Shown here piece by piece: positions 34,801-43,820 of a DNA stretch of 64,000 bases. Numbering within the stretch: position 1 is the first letter of the stretch; the number at the start of each line of letters is the position of its first letter. Location of the stretch: positions 310,001 to 374,000 of the forward strand of contig NZ_AUCT01000003.1 in assembly GCF_000429905.1 (NCBI RefSeq). Reading direction: 5' to 3'. Made by a program: the position numbers and the translations under genes. A model generated the notes under the pieces. That model ran no database searches and was not told the origin of the DNA. It saw only the letters and a program-made list of their open reading frames with translations. This DNA comes from Desulfatibacillum aliphaticivorans DSM 15576 (GTDB lineage Bacteria > Desulfobacterota > Desulfobacteria > Desulfobacterales > Desulfatibacillaceae).

Positions 34801-37789
34801 TTCGGCGGGAACCATCAAACTTTTCGTCAACGGCCGAGAGGTGTCCAAGGACCGGCTGGCCACGGTTGTCGCCGACAGCCGCGCCAAGGTCTCTGCCTAT
34901 GAGTTCCTGGGCGTTTCCCTGCGGGCCGGCGAAAGCAACACCCTGGAAGCCAGGATCCTCGACCCATACGGAAATCAGCGGGGGGCGGTTTCCATTATAG
35001 TGGAATGCGTTGGCAAGCCGGTGAAGATCAAGATTGACGCGGACGACAAGGGCTTTCCGGCCAACCCGTCCGCTCCCGTGGAAATCCCGCTGATCCTTGT
35101 GGACAACAAGGAAAGAGCCGTGGGCCATAACGGGCTGATGGATGTTGAAGCCTCCATGGGCAAAATCCTGAACCCGGATGCCAATCCCGACGAGGACGGG
35201 CTGCAGATAGCCTACGAATCCGGCAGGGCCTTGCTTCAAATCCAGCCTCCGGGAGAAACCGGCCAGGGCGTGATCCGTGTAAGATCCGAAGGTTTGAGCA
35301 AGGAGCGGGAAGTCTATTTTACACCCTATCTACGGGACATGATGATCGTGGGCTCGGGCGAAGTGGTTTTGGGCCTGGGGGATTCGGACGGGGATTATAC
35401 CGCTTTGAAAAAGGAGCGCTCCTTTGACGAAAACGGCTACGCCGACGGCCGCGCCGCCGTCTTCGCCCAGGGCCGGGTCTTTGACAAGAACCTCCTGACC
35501 ATCGGCGTAGACACGGCCAAGGACAGGGACCGCCGGGACGACAATATTTTCAACGCCCAGGAGCAGACCCTGGATTCGCCGGACAAATACCCCATATACG
35601 GAGACGAGTCGGAAAACGAGTACCTGGCCCAGTCCAGGGAAAAAGTCTACGCCAAAATCGAACGGGATAAGTCCTCCCTCATGTACGGGGATTTTGAAAC
35701 CGCTTTTACAGGCTCACGCCTGGCCGAGTACAACCGCTCTTTTACGGGCGGTTACGGAGACCTGAACCTGAAACGCTTCCGCCTCCAGGGCATGGCGACC
35801 AAGTCGGACCAGGCTCTGATTGTGGACGTGCTGCGCGGCAAGGGGAGTTCGGGCTATTATTACTTGTCCGAAATGGATTTGGTGGAAGGCTCGGAGCGGG
35901 TGGTGATCGAAGTGCGGGACAGGAACCAGGTGGAGCGGGTTTTATCGCGGGAAACGCTCTCCAGGGGATCGGACTACAACATGGAATACGACCTGGGCGC
36001 CGTCCTGTTTATGGAGCCCGTGCCCAGCTACGATATCAACTTCAACCCAATATATATCGTGGTCAATTACGAATCCCGTTCTCCGTATCTGGATTATTAC
36101 GCCTACGGCGGCCGCAGCCAGGCTGCCGTGTTCTCGTGGCTGGACCTGGGCGCCACGGGCGTGGTGGAGGAAAACGCCCTGGCCAATTATAATCTGACAG
36201 GCGGGGACATGGCTTTGCACCTGCCGTGGAAGACGGACCTGAGAGCGGAATACGCACAGACCCGCGCCATCTTTGATGAATTGGGAGTTCTGGGGCCGGA
36301 AAACGGAGAAGGCTGGCGTTTTGACCTGGAATCCAGGCCGTTTGATAAACTGAGCCTGTCGGGGTATTATCAGAACCTATCCGAATTCTTTTCCAACCCG
36401 TCCGCAATAGGCGCCCAAAGGGGCGTGGAAAGCCTGGGCGGAAAGGCAAAATACACCCTGGACTCAGGCCTGTCCTTTTCGGCGCAATATTATGAGGACG
36501 ACGACAGGCTGAATAATCGGGTGAGCCAGACCGGAGCGGCGGCGGTCGCCAAGAAGTTTGAAAAAACCCGGGTGGAGGCCGGAGTCGTCTACGAAAACAT
36601 CACGGAAGGCGCCAATACGTCCAAACGCCCGGACTATCTGCGCACCTTTGAAACGGACCGGCCGGCCCTGGATCACGAAACCTCGGTTATGGCCGGGGCG
36701 GGATACGACTACTCGGAAAAACTGTCGTTCCAGGCCAGGCATCATCACAGCGTTACGGGCTCCGGGTATCACTTGACGGACGCAGGCGTTAACGCCGCCC
36801 TGACGAACAAGACTACAGGCTACATCCGCCAGGAATATGCGGAGTATTCGGAATACGACGACATGCACACCGTTGCCGGCCTGGAGTCTCAGGTGGGGGA
36901 AAACACCACGGCGTACAATGAAATGCGTCTGGAGGGCGGCGCTTCGGGAGAGCGGAACCACCAGATAGTCGGGCTTAAGCACCGGTTACGCTTCACAAAC
37001 TCCCTGACCGGGGACGCCTCCATGGAATACGCCCAGACCATTGCAGGCAAGGCGGACAGCTCCATACCCGACGGATTCGCATTGGGCGGGGCCTTGCGCT
37101 ATCTCCCCGACGACCTGCTGAAAGTCACAACCAGGGCGGAGTACACCATGGAGGACTCGACGTGGCAGACCCGCAGGACCTATCTGGGGGAAGCGGGCCT
37201 GATTTACAAGCTGCACCCGGATTACTCGCTGCTGGCCCGGGCCCGGGGATTCTGGGACCTCTCCGAACAGGCCGGGGATCAGGTGTACAGCCGGACCATG
37301 GCCGGGCTGGCCTTTAGGCCCATTCAATCGGACGCCTTCCACATGCTGGCCAAGACGGAGTACAAATACGAGGACAATCAGAAGTCCACGCCGAAATACG
37401 AATCCCATAGCGTAATTCCATCCATTGAGGGAGTGTATCAGGCGTCGCACAAGACCCAGTTCATAGGCAAGTACGCCGCCAAATTCCAAACCGACGGCGA
37501 TCTTGAGGCCTATACGGACTTATGGTCCGGCAGGATTATCTATGATATCACGGACCGCTTTGACGCCAGCGCAGGCTACAGGGTGTTGACCGCCCACACA
37601 GCCAATGGAAGCATGCGCCAGGGTGGATTCGCCGAATTGGGCGTGCGGGCGTTCAAGAATTTATGGATATCGGGCGGATATTGCTTTGACGACTTTGACA
37701 CGGACCTGACCGGCGACAGTTTCCAAGGCCAGGGGCCGTATATTCGGATACGGTTCAAGTTCGACGAGAACCTGTTTGCGAAAAAATAA
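31802..37789 (+). CDS. Giant DUF11 / SdrD-B / C-terminal beta-barrel outer-membrane protein
   Basis: 1995 residues. ATG 31802 has GAGGG at suitable distance; ATG 31847 would give a tighter signal peptide (MAVACLLLLWCVLAQAYPAL) but has no site. Order: DUF11 domains at about 75-195, 205-310 and 325-430; a domain with FSIGDQIYVTVQDADRN (about 460) that recurs in the next gene; a carboxypeptidase-regulatory-like domain (about 575-680); a fourth DUF11 (690-800); an SdrD-B-like domain with GKVFLDRNGNGIQD (about 830-910); Ig-like modules; and from about 1176 to the end an outer-membrane beta-barrel with alternating aromatic strands, ending IRIRFKFDENLFAKK. It probably anchors or secretes the DUF11 partners. 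It starts 28 bases after the first DUF11 gene. Confidence 0.8.
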   Translation: MLRTPEKQPEHYIKRMAVACLLLLWCVLAQAYPALALSPPVGTQITNTAEATYADANGNDMPELSASVGTEVGGAPVLKISKTASSNPIAMGSEIVYTILYSNQGNAPATGVIITDDLSDILTFQEASDGGAYAPGPPGGGRVTWSLPDLAAGSSGSITIRALVKTAGDYAPGDPDAIAPGSLIYNTAKIDSNEIDEEETIITTVGSGPNLVLTKSVQSNSVAPGGEIQYTLRYKNLGNAAATNVRIQDYLPDQTSYVENSASAGGALNARTLSWSLDNLAPGASGQVIYKAQVSVLAKEGAVIANTGVLLSNETGGVLSNEVRVTVSGAFSMALEKTVSPASVRAGENLVFSILVENNGAIALSGITVADPLPHGATFVSADNGGVLDAQTVTWSIDALAPGQTRTLTLEVKSNAIDQGQNSIENTATARAPGLNPISASATAALTCRSQGVVSFVGPGGEAVRDFSIGDQIYVTVQDADRNLDPLTAETVTVTLSVPGTGDVETIILTESMFNKAPAVDSGLFFGGLPSSGDAASPQDGTLQLSQDIVIDALYEDPLDPLCGLPGQSQASILVEPGGVVFDASTGAPVAGVQVILFTNSGQRASTLPGWPAGMPDVTTTGADGAFSFRNAPFGSYFFSVVPGLEFQFPSRTPDGELPPGFTVGMGSRGEIFTLSVQNPSVNMDIPLDPSPGVLSVSKTCSKERAEIGDIVLYELTLSNQGYSAVTDLTIQDVLPHGFLYKDGSTTIDGKKADDPVGSSGRTMEWTIPVLAPSTIMTLSYRVVIGPDSHLGDGRNTVAAHGVTTGGVVHSNAASHQLKIVQGVFTTDGTIIGKVFLDRNGNGIQDPPGSDGSILEPGVPDAVIFTEYGLRIRTDKDGKYSVFSVKPGTHVLRLDETSLPPSLAPVSLHNRFMGDDRSQFVDMHPHGLVKANFGVRVRPGHAWPPEAELLNEEDVQAPDESPKIPLEEQIPGMDNALAFISPADKAVLPKDNVDVILKGHSAGTIKLFVNGREVSKDRLATVVADSRAKVSAYEFLGVSLRAGESNTLEARILDPYGNQRGAVSIIVECVGKPVKIKIDADDKGFPANPSAPVEIPLILVDNKERAVGHNGLMDVEASMGKILNPDANPDEDGLQIAYESGRALLQIQPPGETGQGVIRVRSEGLSKEREVYFTPYLRDMMIVGSGEVVLGLGDSDGDYTALKKERSFDENGYADGRAAVFAQGRVFDKNLLTIGVDTAKDRDRRDDNIFNAQEQTLDSPDKYPIYGDESENEYLAQSREKVYAKIERDKSSLMYGDFETAFTGSRLAEYNRSFTGGYGDLNLKRFRLQGMATKSDQALIVDVLRGKGSSGYYYLSEMDLVEGSERVVIEVRDRNQVERVLSRETLSRGSDYNMEYDLGAVLFMEPVPSYDINFNPIYIVVNYESRSPYLDYYAYGGRSQAAVFSWLDLGATGVVEENALANYNLTGGDMALHLPWKTDLRAEYAQTRAIFDELGVLGPENGEGWRFDLESRPFDKLSLSGYYQNLSEFFSNPSAIGAQRGVESLGGKAKYTLDSGLSFSAQYYEDDDRLNNRVSQTGAAAVAKKFEKTRVEAGVVYENITEGANTSKRPDYLRTFETDRPALDHETSVMAGAGYDYSEKLSFQARHHHSVTGSGYHLTDAGVNAALTNKTTGYIRQEYAEYSEYDDMHTVAGLESQVGENTTAYNEMRLEGGASGERNHQIVGLKHRLRFTNSLTGDASMEYAQTIAGKADSSIPDGFALGGALRYLPDDLLKVTTRAEYTMEDSTWQTRRTYLGEAGLIYKLHPDYSLLARARGFWDLSEQAGDQVYSRTMAGLAFRPIQSDAFHMLAKTEYKYEDNQKSTPKYESHSVIPSIEGVYQASHKTQFIGKYAAKFQTDGDLEAYTDLWSGRIIYDITDRFDASAGYRVLTAHTANGSMRQGGFAELGVRAFKNLWISGGYCFDDFDTDLTGDSFQGQGPYIRIRFKFDENLFAKK

Positions 37790-37829
37790 CGCCAAAGGGC
37801 GAACCGTTGAAAAGGAAACAGGCTGCTTC

Positions 37830-39635
37830 ATGAAAAAACCGGCTGCATACATGTTAATCAGGATGATTACGGCGATCCTGCTGACGGCTTTGCTGGCGCC
37901 CGCCTCCGCCCTGGCGTGGCCTGCAGCCTCCGAATGGAATCCCTTGCTTCAAAACGGCGCCTTTCTGTTGGATCCCAACGGGGACGCCCAAGGCTCGCGC
38001 AACATTGTGTCCGATGCAACCCATGCAGCCGCTTACATCTACAATGACGGAACCTATATTTACTTCCGGATGCGCCTGGACCAGAATCCCCAGGGCACGG
38101 GCGGCCAGGGATTGTTGCAGCCTTATGGCTGGGGCTTTGAATTCGATACGGACTCCGACCCCACCTCCTATGAATGGCTGCTGATCCTGGACGGCATATC
38201 CAAGACGGAGAATATCATCCTGGAGCAAAACACGGTGCAACAGAGCATCGACGACCCGTCGGACGCCTCGGAAATTGATGCTTTCGCCATTTCCGTTTCC
38301 GGCAATTATCTAATAAACCTGGCGGACACTTCGTTCAACGGCGACCAGGACTATTTTCTGGACTTCCGCTTTCCCTACTCCACCTTTCTGCAAATGACCG
38401 GGCTGAGCGATTCCTCCCCCATCCGGGTGTTCGGCGGATCGTCCTCCAGCGCCAACGCTTTGACGGAACGCGGGGCCGACCTCTTGGGGTCCTCCACCCT
38501 TTCGGGCGGCTTCACGGACATCATCACCCCCACGGGAACCACTCCCACGGACGGGTCCGTAAAGTTTGTGGAGAACCTGGCGGGAACCGGCGACATGACA
38601 GCGGCGTGCCCCGGCGACGCATTATTCGTCCGCGTCATAGACGGGGATAAAAACTATGTGGACGCCTCGCCCCAAACCCTGGAAGTTACGCTGACCGTTC
38701 CGTCCGGGGATTCGGAAACCATTGTGTTGACGGAAACCGGGGTGAATACAAGCTGGTTTACGGGCTCCATCCCGACGGCGGCGGCGGCCTCCCATCCCGG
38801 TGACGGAACCTTGCAGGTCTTTCCGGGGGAAACGGCGACCGTGACTTACGTAGACGAAATAACAGCCGACGGCAGCGTAAACCTTGCCAGGACGGATTCG
38901 CTAGTCATGGGATTGCCCGCCATTTCCATCGCCAAGACCACGCCCACGCCTTCGGTGACTTCGGGGGGCTACGCGGAATACACCATCACCGTGACCAACT
39001 CCGGCTGCGGAGCAGGAGCAATCACCCAAATACAGGACGTGCTGCCCGGCAATTTCACCTACCAAGCCGGCTCCACCCAGGGGCTCACCGCGACGGACCC
39101 GGCCTTATCGGGGCAGGTGCTCACGTGGAGCGGGCCCTGGAGCGTGCCGCCATACTCTCATGTAAACTTGAGCTTCCAGGTTTATGCAGGAACCGCCTCC
39201 GGCGTCTTCTATAACAACGCCAGCGTCTCGGGCGCCAACTTCGCCCAGGTTTCCACGGGAGACGCCGCCCCGGTCACGGTAATCGCCCCCTTGCTGGAAA
39301 TAGAAAAAAACGTGGACAAAACCAACGCCAAGCCCGGGGAGGAGCTGATTTACTCCATCCACTACCATAATATAGGGTCCGACGCCGCCCACGACATTGT
39401 GATTACGGACGAAATTCCCGCATTCACCGCTTTTCTCCCCGGCAGCCTGAGAATAGGACCCGCGGACGGCGACTACGCCTCGGCGACCCCGGTTACGGAT
39501 GCCGGGGATGGGGACGAAGGAGCGGTCATAGCCCCCAATATCGTCTTTGTAATCCCCTTGACGGGAGCGGACGACGGGGTTCCCGGAAGCGGCCCGGATG
39601 AAGGAAAAGCGTACTTCAAAGTGCTCATCGACTAA
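37830..39635 (+). CDS. Secreted DUF11 protein, third gene of surface operon
   Basis: 601 residues. ATG 37830 starts a signal peptide (MKKPAAYMLIRMITAILL, cleavage near ALA); the frame extends to 37776 but would bury it. The first 220 residues form a beta-rich domain with AAAYIYNDGTYIYFRMRLDQ and GFEFDTDSDPTSYEW, like secreted calcium/carbohydrate-binding beta-sandwiches. Then comes the domain shared with the barrel protein (GDALFVRVIDGDKNYVDASP) and two DUF11 repeats (ISIAKTTPTPSVTSG and LEIEKNVDKTNAKPGEELIY). It ends KAYFKVLID. 40 bases after the barrel gene, so the same transcript. Confidence 0.8.
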   Translation: MKKPAAYMLIRMITAILLTALLAPASALAWPAASEWNPLLQNGAFLLDPNGDAQGSRNIVSDATHAAAYIYNDGTYIYFRMRLDQNPQGTGGQGLLQPYGWGFEFDTDSDPTSYEWLLILDGISKTENIILEQNTVQQSIDDPSDASEIDAFAISVSGNYLINLADTSFNGDQDYFLDFRFPYSTFLQMTGLSDSSPIRVFGGSSSSANALTERGADLLGSSTLSGGFTDIITPTGTTPTDGSVKFVENLAGTGDMTAACPGDALFVRVIDGDKNYVDASPQTLEVTLTVPSGDSETIVLTETGVNTSWFTGSIPTAAAASHPGDGTLQVFPGETATVTYVDEITADGSVNLARTDSLVMGLPAISIAKTTPTPSVTSGGYAEYTITVTNSGCGAGAITQIQDVLPGNFTYQAGSTQGLTATDPALSGQVLTWSGPWSVPPYSHVNLSFQVYAGTASGVFYNNASVSGANFAQVSTGDAAPVTVIAPLLEIEKNVDKTNAKPGEELIYSIHYHNIGSDAAHDIVITDEIPAFTAFLPGSLRIGPADGDYASATPVTDAGDGDEGAVIAPNIVFVIPLTGADDGVPGSGPDEGKAYFKVLID

Positions 39636-40248
39636 GGTTCAAGCGGGCGCCGCAAGTCGGCTTCCCAATCAGAATATCATTTCCATCAGGTTAAATGTGT
39701 GTGTATGTTTGATTTTTTGCCTATGATTAGACATTTTAAAGGCCATGCTGCAGTGGTTTCCCCAATAAAACCAGGAGGAAAAACAAGCAGTAATCTTTTT
39801 CAACACCCGGACGAACTTTATTTTTCGATTCCAAATTAATGGGTTAGATCCTATTGATTTTGATCAAAAAGTAAGTTTTACTTGCAATAAATGCAATTTT
39901 TACAAAAAAAACGTTATTTCTTTATTGCACTAAGATCATGCCTGATGGTATTATTTATCCGTCCGTGAAACTTGGACTCCAATCGTAAGAATGACTACTC
40001 ATGTTCATATAGCGGCTAAGCGCCGTACTTTCAAAGCACATAGCGTACTATCGGGGTAAAAGCGACCATTGTCGTCAGCTTCTTGAAAACCCGTATCATT
40101 TGTTTTTCCATAATGCAGGTTGCTGTAAAAATTGCAGGTTGAGTCTTTGTAGTTTAACGACAACTGGCCCACCTATAAGCGACAACTCCAGTTTCTGCTG
40201 CGGTTGATTCCGGTTGTTACACTTTGATCCACAAGGGGTTTAACAGGA
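39636..40248. other. Regulatory region upstream of the liv operon
   Basis: 613 AT-rich bases between the surface operon and livH. It holds the FNR-type palindrome cluster annotated below. The remainder shows a GCAGGTTG direct repeat (about 40125 and 40134) but no coding frame and no RNA gene that I can recognise. Confidence 0.5.
39854..39896 (+). promoter_or_regulatory. FNR/CRP-family box followed by two more palindromes
   Basis: TTGATTTTGATCAA (39854-39867) is a perfect TTGAT-N4-ATCAA FNR-type site. It runs directly into AAGTAA-GTT-TTACTT (39869-39883) and then TTGCA-ATAAA-TGCAA (39882-39896). Three abutting inverted repeats in 43 bases suggest cooperative binding by one or more dimeric regulators. 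About 350 bases before livH. Confidence 0.5.
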
Positions 40249-41136
40249 ATGGAATTTTTCAACGAGCTCACCCAGACCATCTTAAACGGGGTCGCCATCG
40301 GGTGTATTTACGGGATGGTGGCTCTAGGCTTCGTGCTGATTTACAAGAGCACGGAAGTCATCAACTTCGCCCAGGGGGAACTCCTCATGCTGGGCGCTTT
40401 CATCAGCTACAGTTTAATCACGCAGCTTCACCTATCCTATTGGACGGCCTTGGTGATCACCATCTTGGCCATGGGAATCGTGGGGGCGATCCTGGAAAGG
40501 GTCGTGCTTCGCTCTCTTGTGGGGGAGCCCACCTACGCCATTGTCATTGTAACAATCGGAATTTCTTATTTTATCCGAAGCGTTGTAAGCATGGTACCGG
40601 GCTGGGGGACTGACACTTACGGGTTCCGCACTCCGTTCACGGATAAGTTTCTCCGCTGGGGGGACGTGGTCATCTCCTACGAGTATCTTTCCATCGTCGT
40701 ATTGGCTTTTGTATTGATCGCCGTGGTTTTCGTCTTTTTCGGCTACAGCCGCATGGGTACGGCCATGAGGGCGACCTCCCAGAACCAGCTGGCTGCAGTT
40801 TACATGGGCATCAGCGTGACGCGGGTTTTTTCCCTCACCTGGACCATTGCAGCGGCCCTGGGGGGGATCGGCGGCATTTTGCTGGCGCCCATCACCTTTG
40901 TTCACATGAACATGGGCTTTATCGGCCTTAAGGCGGTGCCCGCCGCGGTTTTGGGGGGATTCACAAGTCCTCCCGGGGCCATTGTGGGCGGCCTGATCAT
41001 CGGCATTACGGAAAGCCTGGCCGGCGTGTATTTGGAGGAGGGTTGGAAGGACATTGCGGCTTGGATCATTTTGATTGCTGTACTCATTATTAGGCCCCAG
41101 GGCCTGTTCGGCATCCAGGAAAAGAAAAAGGTGTAA
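40249..41136 (+). CDS. livH: Branched-chain-amino-acid-type ABC transporter permease LivH
   Basis: A 295-residue inner-membrane permease with about eight hydrophobic segments. It has the LivH hallmarks ALGFVLIYKSTEVINFAQGE (about 23-42) and LGGFTSPPGAIVGGLIIG (about 237-254). With LivM it forms the membrane channel of a class importing amino acids or, in organisms like this, organic and aromatic acids. First gene of livHMGF; the following livM starts 5 bases after its stop. The substrate is probably set by the two binding proteins downstream; the acyl-CoA ligase in the operon points to a carboxylic acid rather than an amino acid (inference). Confidence 0.9.
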   Translation: MEFFNELTQTILNGVAIGCIYGMVALGFVLIYKSTEVINFAQGELLMLGAFISYSLITQLHLSYWTALVITILAMGIVGAILERVVLRSLVGEPTYAIVIVTIGISYFIRSVVSMVPGWGTDTYGFRTPFTDKFLRWGDVVISYEYLSIVVLAFVLIAVVFVFFGYSRMGTAMRATSQNQLAAVYMGISVTRVFSLTWTIAAALGGIGGILLAPITFVHMNMGFIGLKAVPAAVLGGFTSPPGAIVGGLIIGITESLAGVYLEEGWKDIAAWIILIAVLIIRPQGLFGIQEKKKV

Positions 41137-41141
41137 CGACT

Positions 41142-42215
41142 ATGCGTTTTTTAATGAAGACGGATTATTATCAGGATATCAGGCTGTTCAAGTACAGGAG
41201 CACGTTCTTCTGGTATCTGGCATTGGTTGTTGGGTGCTTGTTCCTGCCCAAGATCCTGGACGAATACATGCTCTCCCAGCTGACCTTTATTTGCATCTAC
41301 GCCGTAGCCGGGGTGGGGCTCATGCTGCTTACCGGCTTCACCGGGCAAATCTCCATGGGGCATGCGGCCTTTCTGGCCATCGGTTCGTACACCTCGGCCG
41401 TGTTGACCGCCAAGGGAGTTCCCTTTTTGCTGGCGCTGCCCGCTTCCGGCGTAACGGCGGCCCTGGTTGGAATCGTCATCGGCAGGCCCATCCTCCACTT
41501 GACGGGGTTGTATCTGGCCATCGCCACCATGGGCGCGGCCTTCATCATCGAGGAAATCCTGGTGAGATGGGAAAGCATCACCAACGGCAACATGGGCATG
41601 ATGGTGGATACGCCTGTCATCTTCGGATTCAACTTTGACACCGAGATTCGTTTTTTCTACCTTTCACTAGCAGTTTTAATAATTGTTTTACTGCTAGCAA
41701 AAAACATCTTGAGGTCCCCGACGGGACGGGCTTTCATCGCCATCCGGGACAGCGAAATCGCCGCCGAAGCCATGGGCATCAACCTGCCCAGCTTCAAAAC
41801 CCAGTCTTTCGCCGTCAGCGCGTTCTTTACGGGGATAGCCGGCAGCCTGTACGCCCACAAGATCTTTTTCATCAACCCGGAAAGCTACACCATCATGCAG
41901 TCCATCGAGCTTTTAGCCATTGTCATCATCGGCGGACTGGGCAGCCTCCACGGGGCGGTGTACGGCTCCATATTCTTCATATTTCTGCCCCAGTTGATCA
42001 TCATAAGCAAAGATTATCTGCCGTCCTTTGTTCAGGACCAGACCGGGCTGCAGCCCGCTTTGTTCGGATTGCTGATCATCCTGGTCATGCTTTTCGAGCC
42101 CATGGGCATTTACGGCAGGTGGCTTAAAACAAAATTCTACTTTGAATGGTTTCCCCTGTACAAAAAGGACTCCTTCAAACGAGAGAAAAAATACCAGAAA
42201 GCGGAGAGGCATTAA
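41142..42215 (+). CDS. livM: Branched-chain-amino-acid-type ABC transporter permease LivM
   Basis: 357 residues, about ten hydrophobic segments. The family signature region GLMLLTGFTGQISMGHAAFL (about 50-69) and GLGSLHGAVYGSIFF are present. The C-terminus is longer and more basic than in typical LivM proteins, ending KKYQKAERH. The stop codon directly abuts the livG ATG (no gap), typical of translational coupling. It pairs with LivH in the inner membrane. Confidence 0.9.
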   Translation: MRFLMKTDYYQDIRLFKYRSTFFWYLALVVGCLFLPKILDEYMLSQLTFICIYAVAGVGLMLLTGFTGQISMGHAAFLAIGSYTSAVLTAKGVPFLLALPASGVTAALVGIVIGRPILHLTGLYLAIATMGAAFIIEEILVRWESITNGNMGMMVDTPVIFGFNFDTEIRFFYLSLAVLIIVLLLAKNILRSPTGRAFIAIRDSEIAAEAMGINLPSFKTQSFAVSAFFTGIAGSLYAHKIFFINPESYTIMQSIELLAIVIIGGLGSLHGAVYGSIFFIFLPQLIIISKDYLPSFVQDQTGLQPALFGLLIILVMLFEPMGIYGRWLKTKFYFEWFPLYKKDSFKREKKYQKAERH

Positions 42216-42992
42216 ATGGCGTTTTTTCAAGCACAGGAAATATCCATCAGCTTCGGCGGCCTAAGGGCCCTGGACCGGGTGAGCTTTACGGTCAACAAAG
42301 GGGAGATTTTTTCCATCATAGGCCCCAACGGCGCCGGCAAGACCACCATATTCAATTGCATAAACCGGTTTTACGACCTGGACGAGGGCGTGTTCTTGCT
42401 GGACGGGAAAAATCTTAGCTCCGCCAAGACCCACCAGATCGCCGATATGGGAATCGCCCGCACCTTCCAGAATATCGAGTTGTTCAAGAACATGACGGTT
42501 CTGGACAACCTGATTTTGGGCAGGCATCGGAAAAGGCGCTCCAACATCCTGACGGAGATGTTCTTTTTCAAGCCCGTGCAAAGGCAGGAGATAAACAGCC
42601 GGGAAAAGGCCGAGGAAATCATCGATTTCCTGGACCTGGAAGCCCACCGGGACCAGTTGGTCGTCAATCTTCCCTACGGCGTCCAGAAAACCGTGGAGCT
42701 GGGCCGGGCCCTGGCCATGGAGCCCACGCTTTTGCTTCTGGACGAGCCCACCTCGGGCCTGAACATGGAGGAATCCGAGGATCTGGCCTTTTGGCTGGAC
42801 GACATGAAGGAGGAGTTGGGCATCACGGTCCTGATGGTGGAGCACAACATGCGGTTCGTCAAGCAAACCACGGACCGGGTGCTTGCCATTGATTTCGGGC
42901 AGACCATTATCGAGGGAGAAACCAACGAAGTCTTGAACCACCCTGACGTGATGAGAGCCTACCTGGGGGAAGAAAATGTCTGTAATGCTTAA
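42216..42992 (+). CDS. livG: ABC transporter ATP-binding protein LivG
   Basis: A 258-residue ATPase. Walker A GPNGAGKT (about 36-43), ABC signature in the LivG variant form LPYGVQKTVELGRAL, Walker B LLLLDEPTSGL, and switch His in MVEHNMRFV. It begins immediately after livM and overlaps livF by 17 bases. It hydrolyses ATP on the cytoplasmic face together with LivF to drive import. Confidence 0.92.
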   Translation: MAFFQAQEISISFGGLRALDRVSFTVNKGEIFSIIGPNGAGKTTIFNCINRFYDLDEGVFLLDGKNLSSAKTHQIADMGIARTFQNIELFKNMTVLDNLILGRHRKRRSNILTEMFFFKPVQRQEINSREKAEEIIDFLDLEAHRDQLVVNLPYGVQKTVELGRALAMEPTLLLLDEPTSGLNMEESEDLAFWLDDMKEELGITVLMVEHNMRFVKQTTDRVLAIDFGQTIIEGETNEVLNHPDVMRAYLGEENVCNA

Positions 42993-43746
42993 AGTCCGCA
43001 ACATAGAAACTTATTACGGCCCCATCATGGCTATCAAGGGGGTCTCCTTTGACATACTGGAAGGGGCGGTGGTCACCATTCTGGGCGCCAACGGCGCCGG
43101 CAAAACCACCATTTTAAAAACCCTGTCCTCCATCATGGACCCGGAAAAAGGGACCATTGAATTCATGGGGCGGCGCATTGAAGGGCTGCCTCCGGAAAAA
43201 ATCGTGGCCATGGGCATCTCCCAGGTTCCGGAAGGCCGGGAGGTCTTCCACGACCTGACGGTCAAAGACAACTTGCTCATGGGCGCCTACCTGCGCAACG
43301 ACCGGGCCGGGATCAAGCGGGACATCGACATGGTGTACGATTATTTTCCCATCCTGAAAGACCGCACGGGCCAGCTTGCCGGAGACATGAGCGGCGGCCA
43401 ACAGCAGATGGTGGTCATCGGCCGCGCTCTCATGGCGCGCCCCAAGCTGCTCATGCTGGACGAGCCGTCTTTGGGCCTTTCGCCCTTGCTGGTCAAGGAG
43501 ATTTACCAGATCATCGAGCGCATCAACCAGGAGCATAACACCACCATCCTGCTGGTGGAGCAAAACGCGCCCATGGCCTTGTCCATTGCAAGCCACGGAT
43601 TCGTTCTTGAACTGGGCAGGATCGTGATGGACGACACCTGCCAGGCGCTCATGGCCAACGAGGACGTGCAGGAGTTTTACCTGGGAATCAAGGAGGACAG
43701 CGTCCGTGGCGCCAAACGGTGGAAGCGTAAGAAAAAATGGCGCTAA
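42976..43746 (+). CDS. livF: ABC transporter ATP-binding protein LivF
   Basis: 256 residues. Walker A GANGAGKT (about 37-44), signature MSGGQQQM, Walker B LLMLDEPSLGL, and switch region VEQNAP. GGGGGAAG before the ATG lies inside the end of livG. The tail RGAKRWKRKKKWR is more basic than usual and may contact membrane or nucleic acid. A decayed second copy of the middle of this gene is found at 46.9 kb. Confidence 0.92.
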   Translation: MSVMLKVRNIETYYGPIMAIKGVSFDILEGAVVTILGANGAGKTTILKTLSSIMDPEKGTIEFMGRRIEGLPPEKIVAMGISQVPEGREVFHDLTVKDNLLMGAYLRNDRAGIKRDIDMVYDYFPILKDRTGQLAGDMSGGQQQMVVIGRALMARPKLLMLDEPSLGLSPLLVKEIYQIIERINQEHNTTILLVEQNAPMALSIASHGFVLELGRIVMDDTCQALMANEDVQEFYLGIKEDSVRGAKRWKRKKKWR

Positions 43747-43820
43747 ATCTACCGGCGGCCGGTCAGCCCGGCGGCTATGAGCCGCTTTTCCCGCAATCCT
43801 TATCTTTACGGAATATAATA

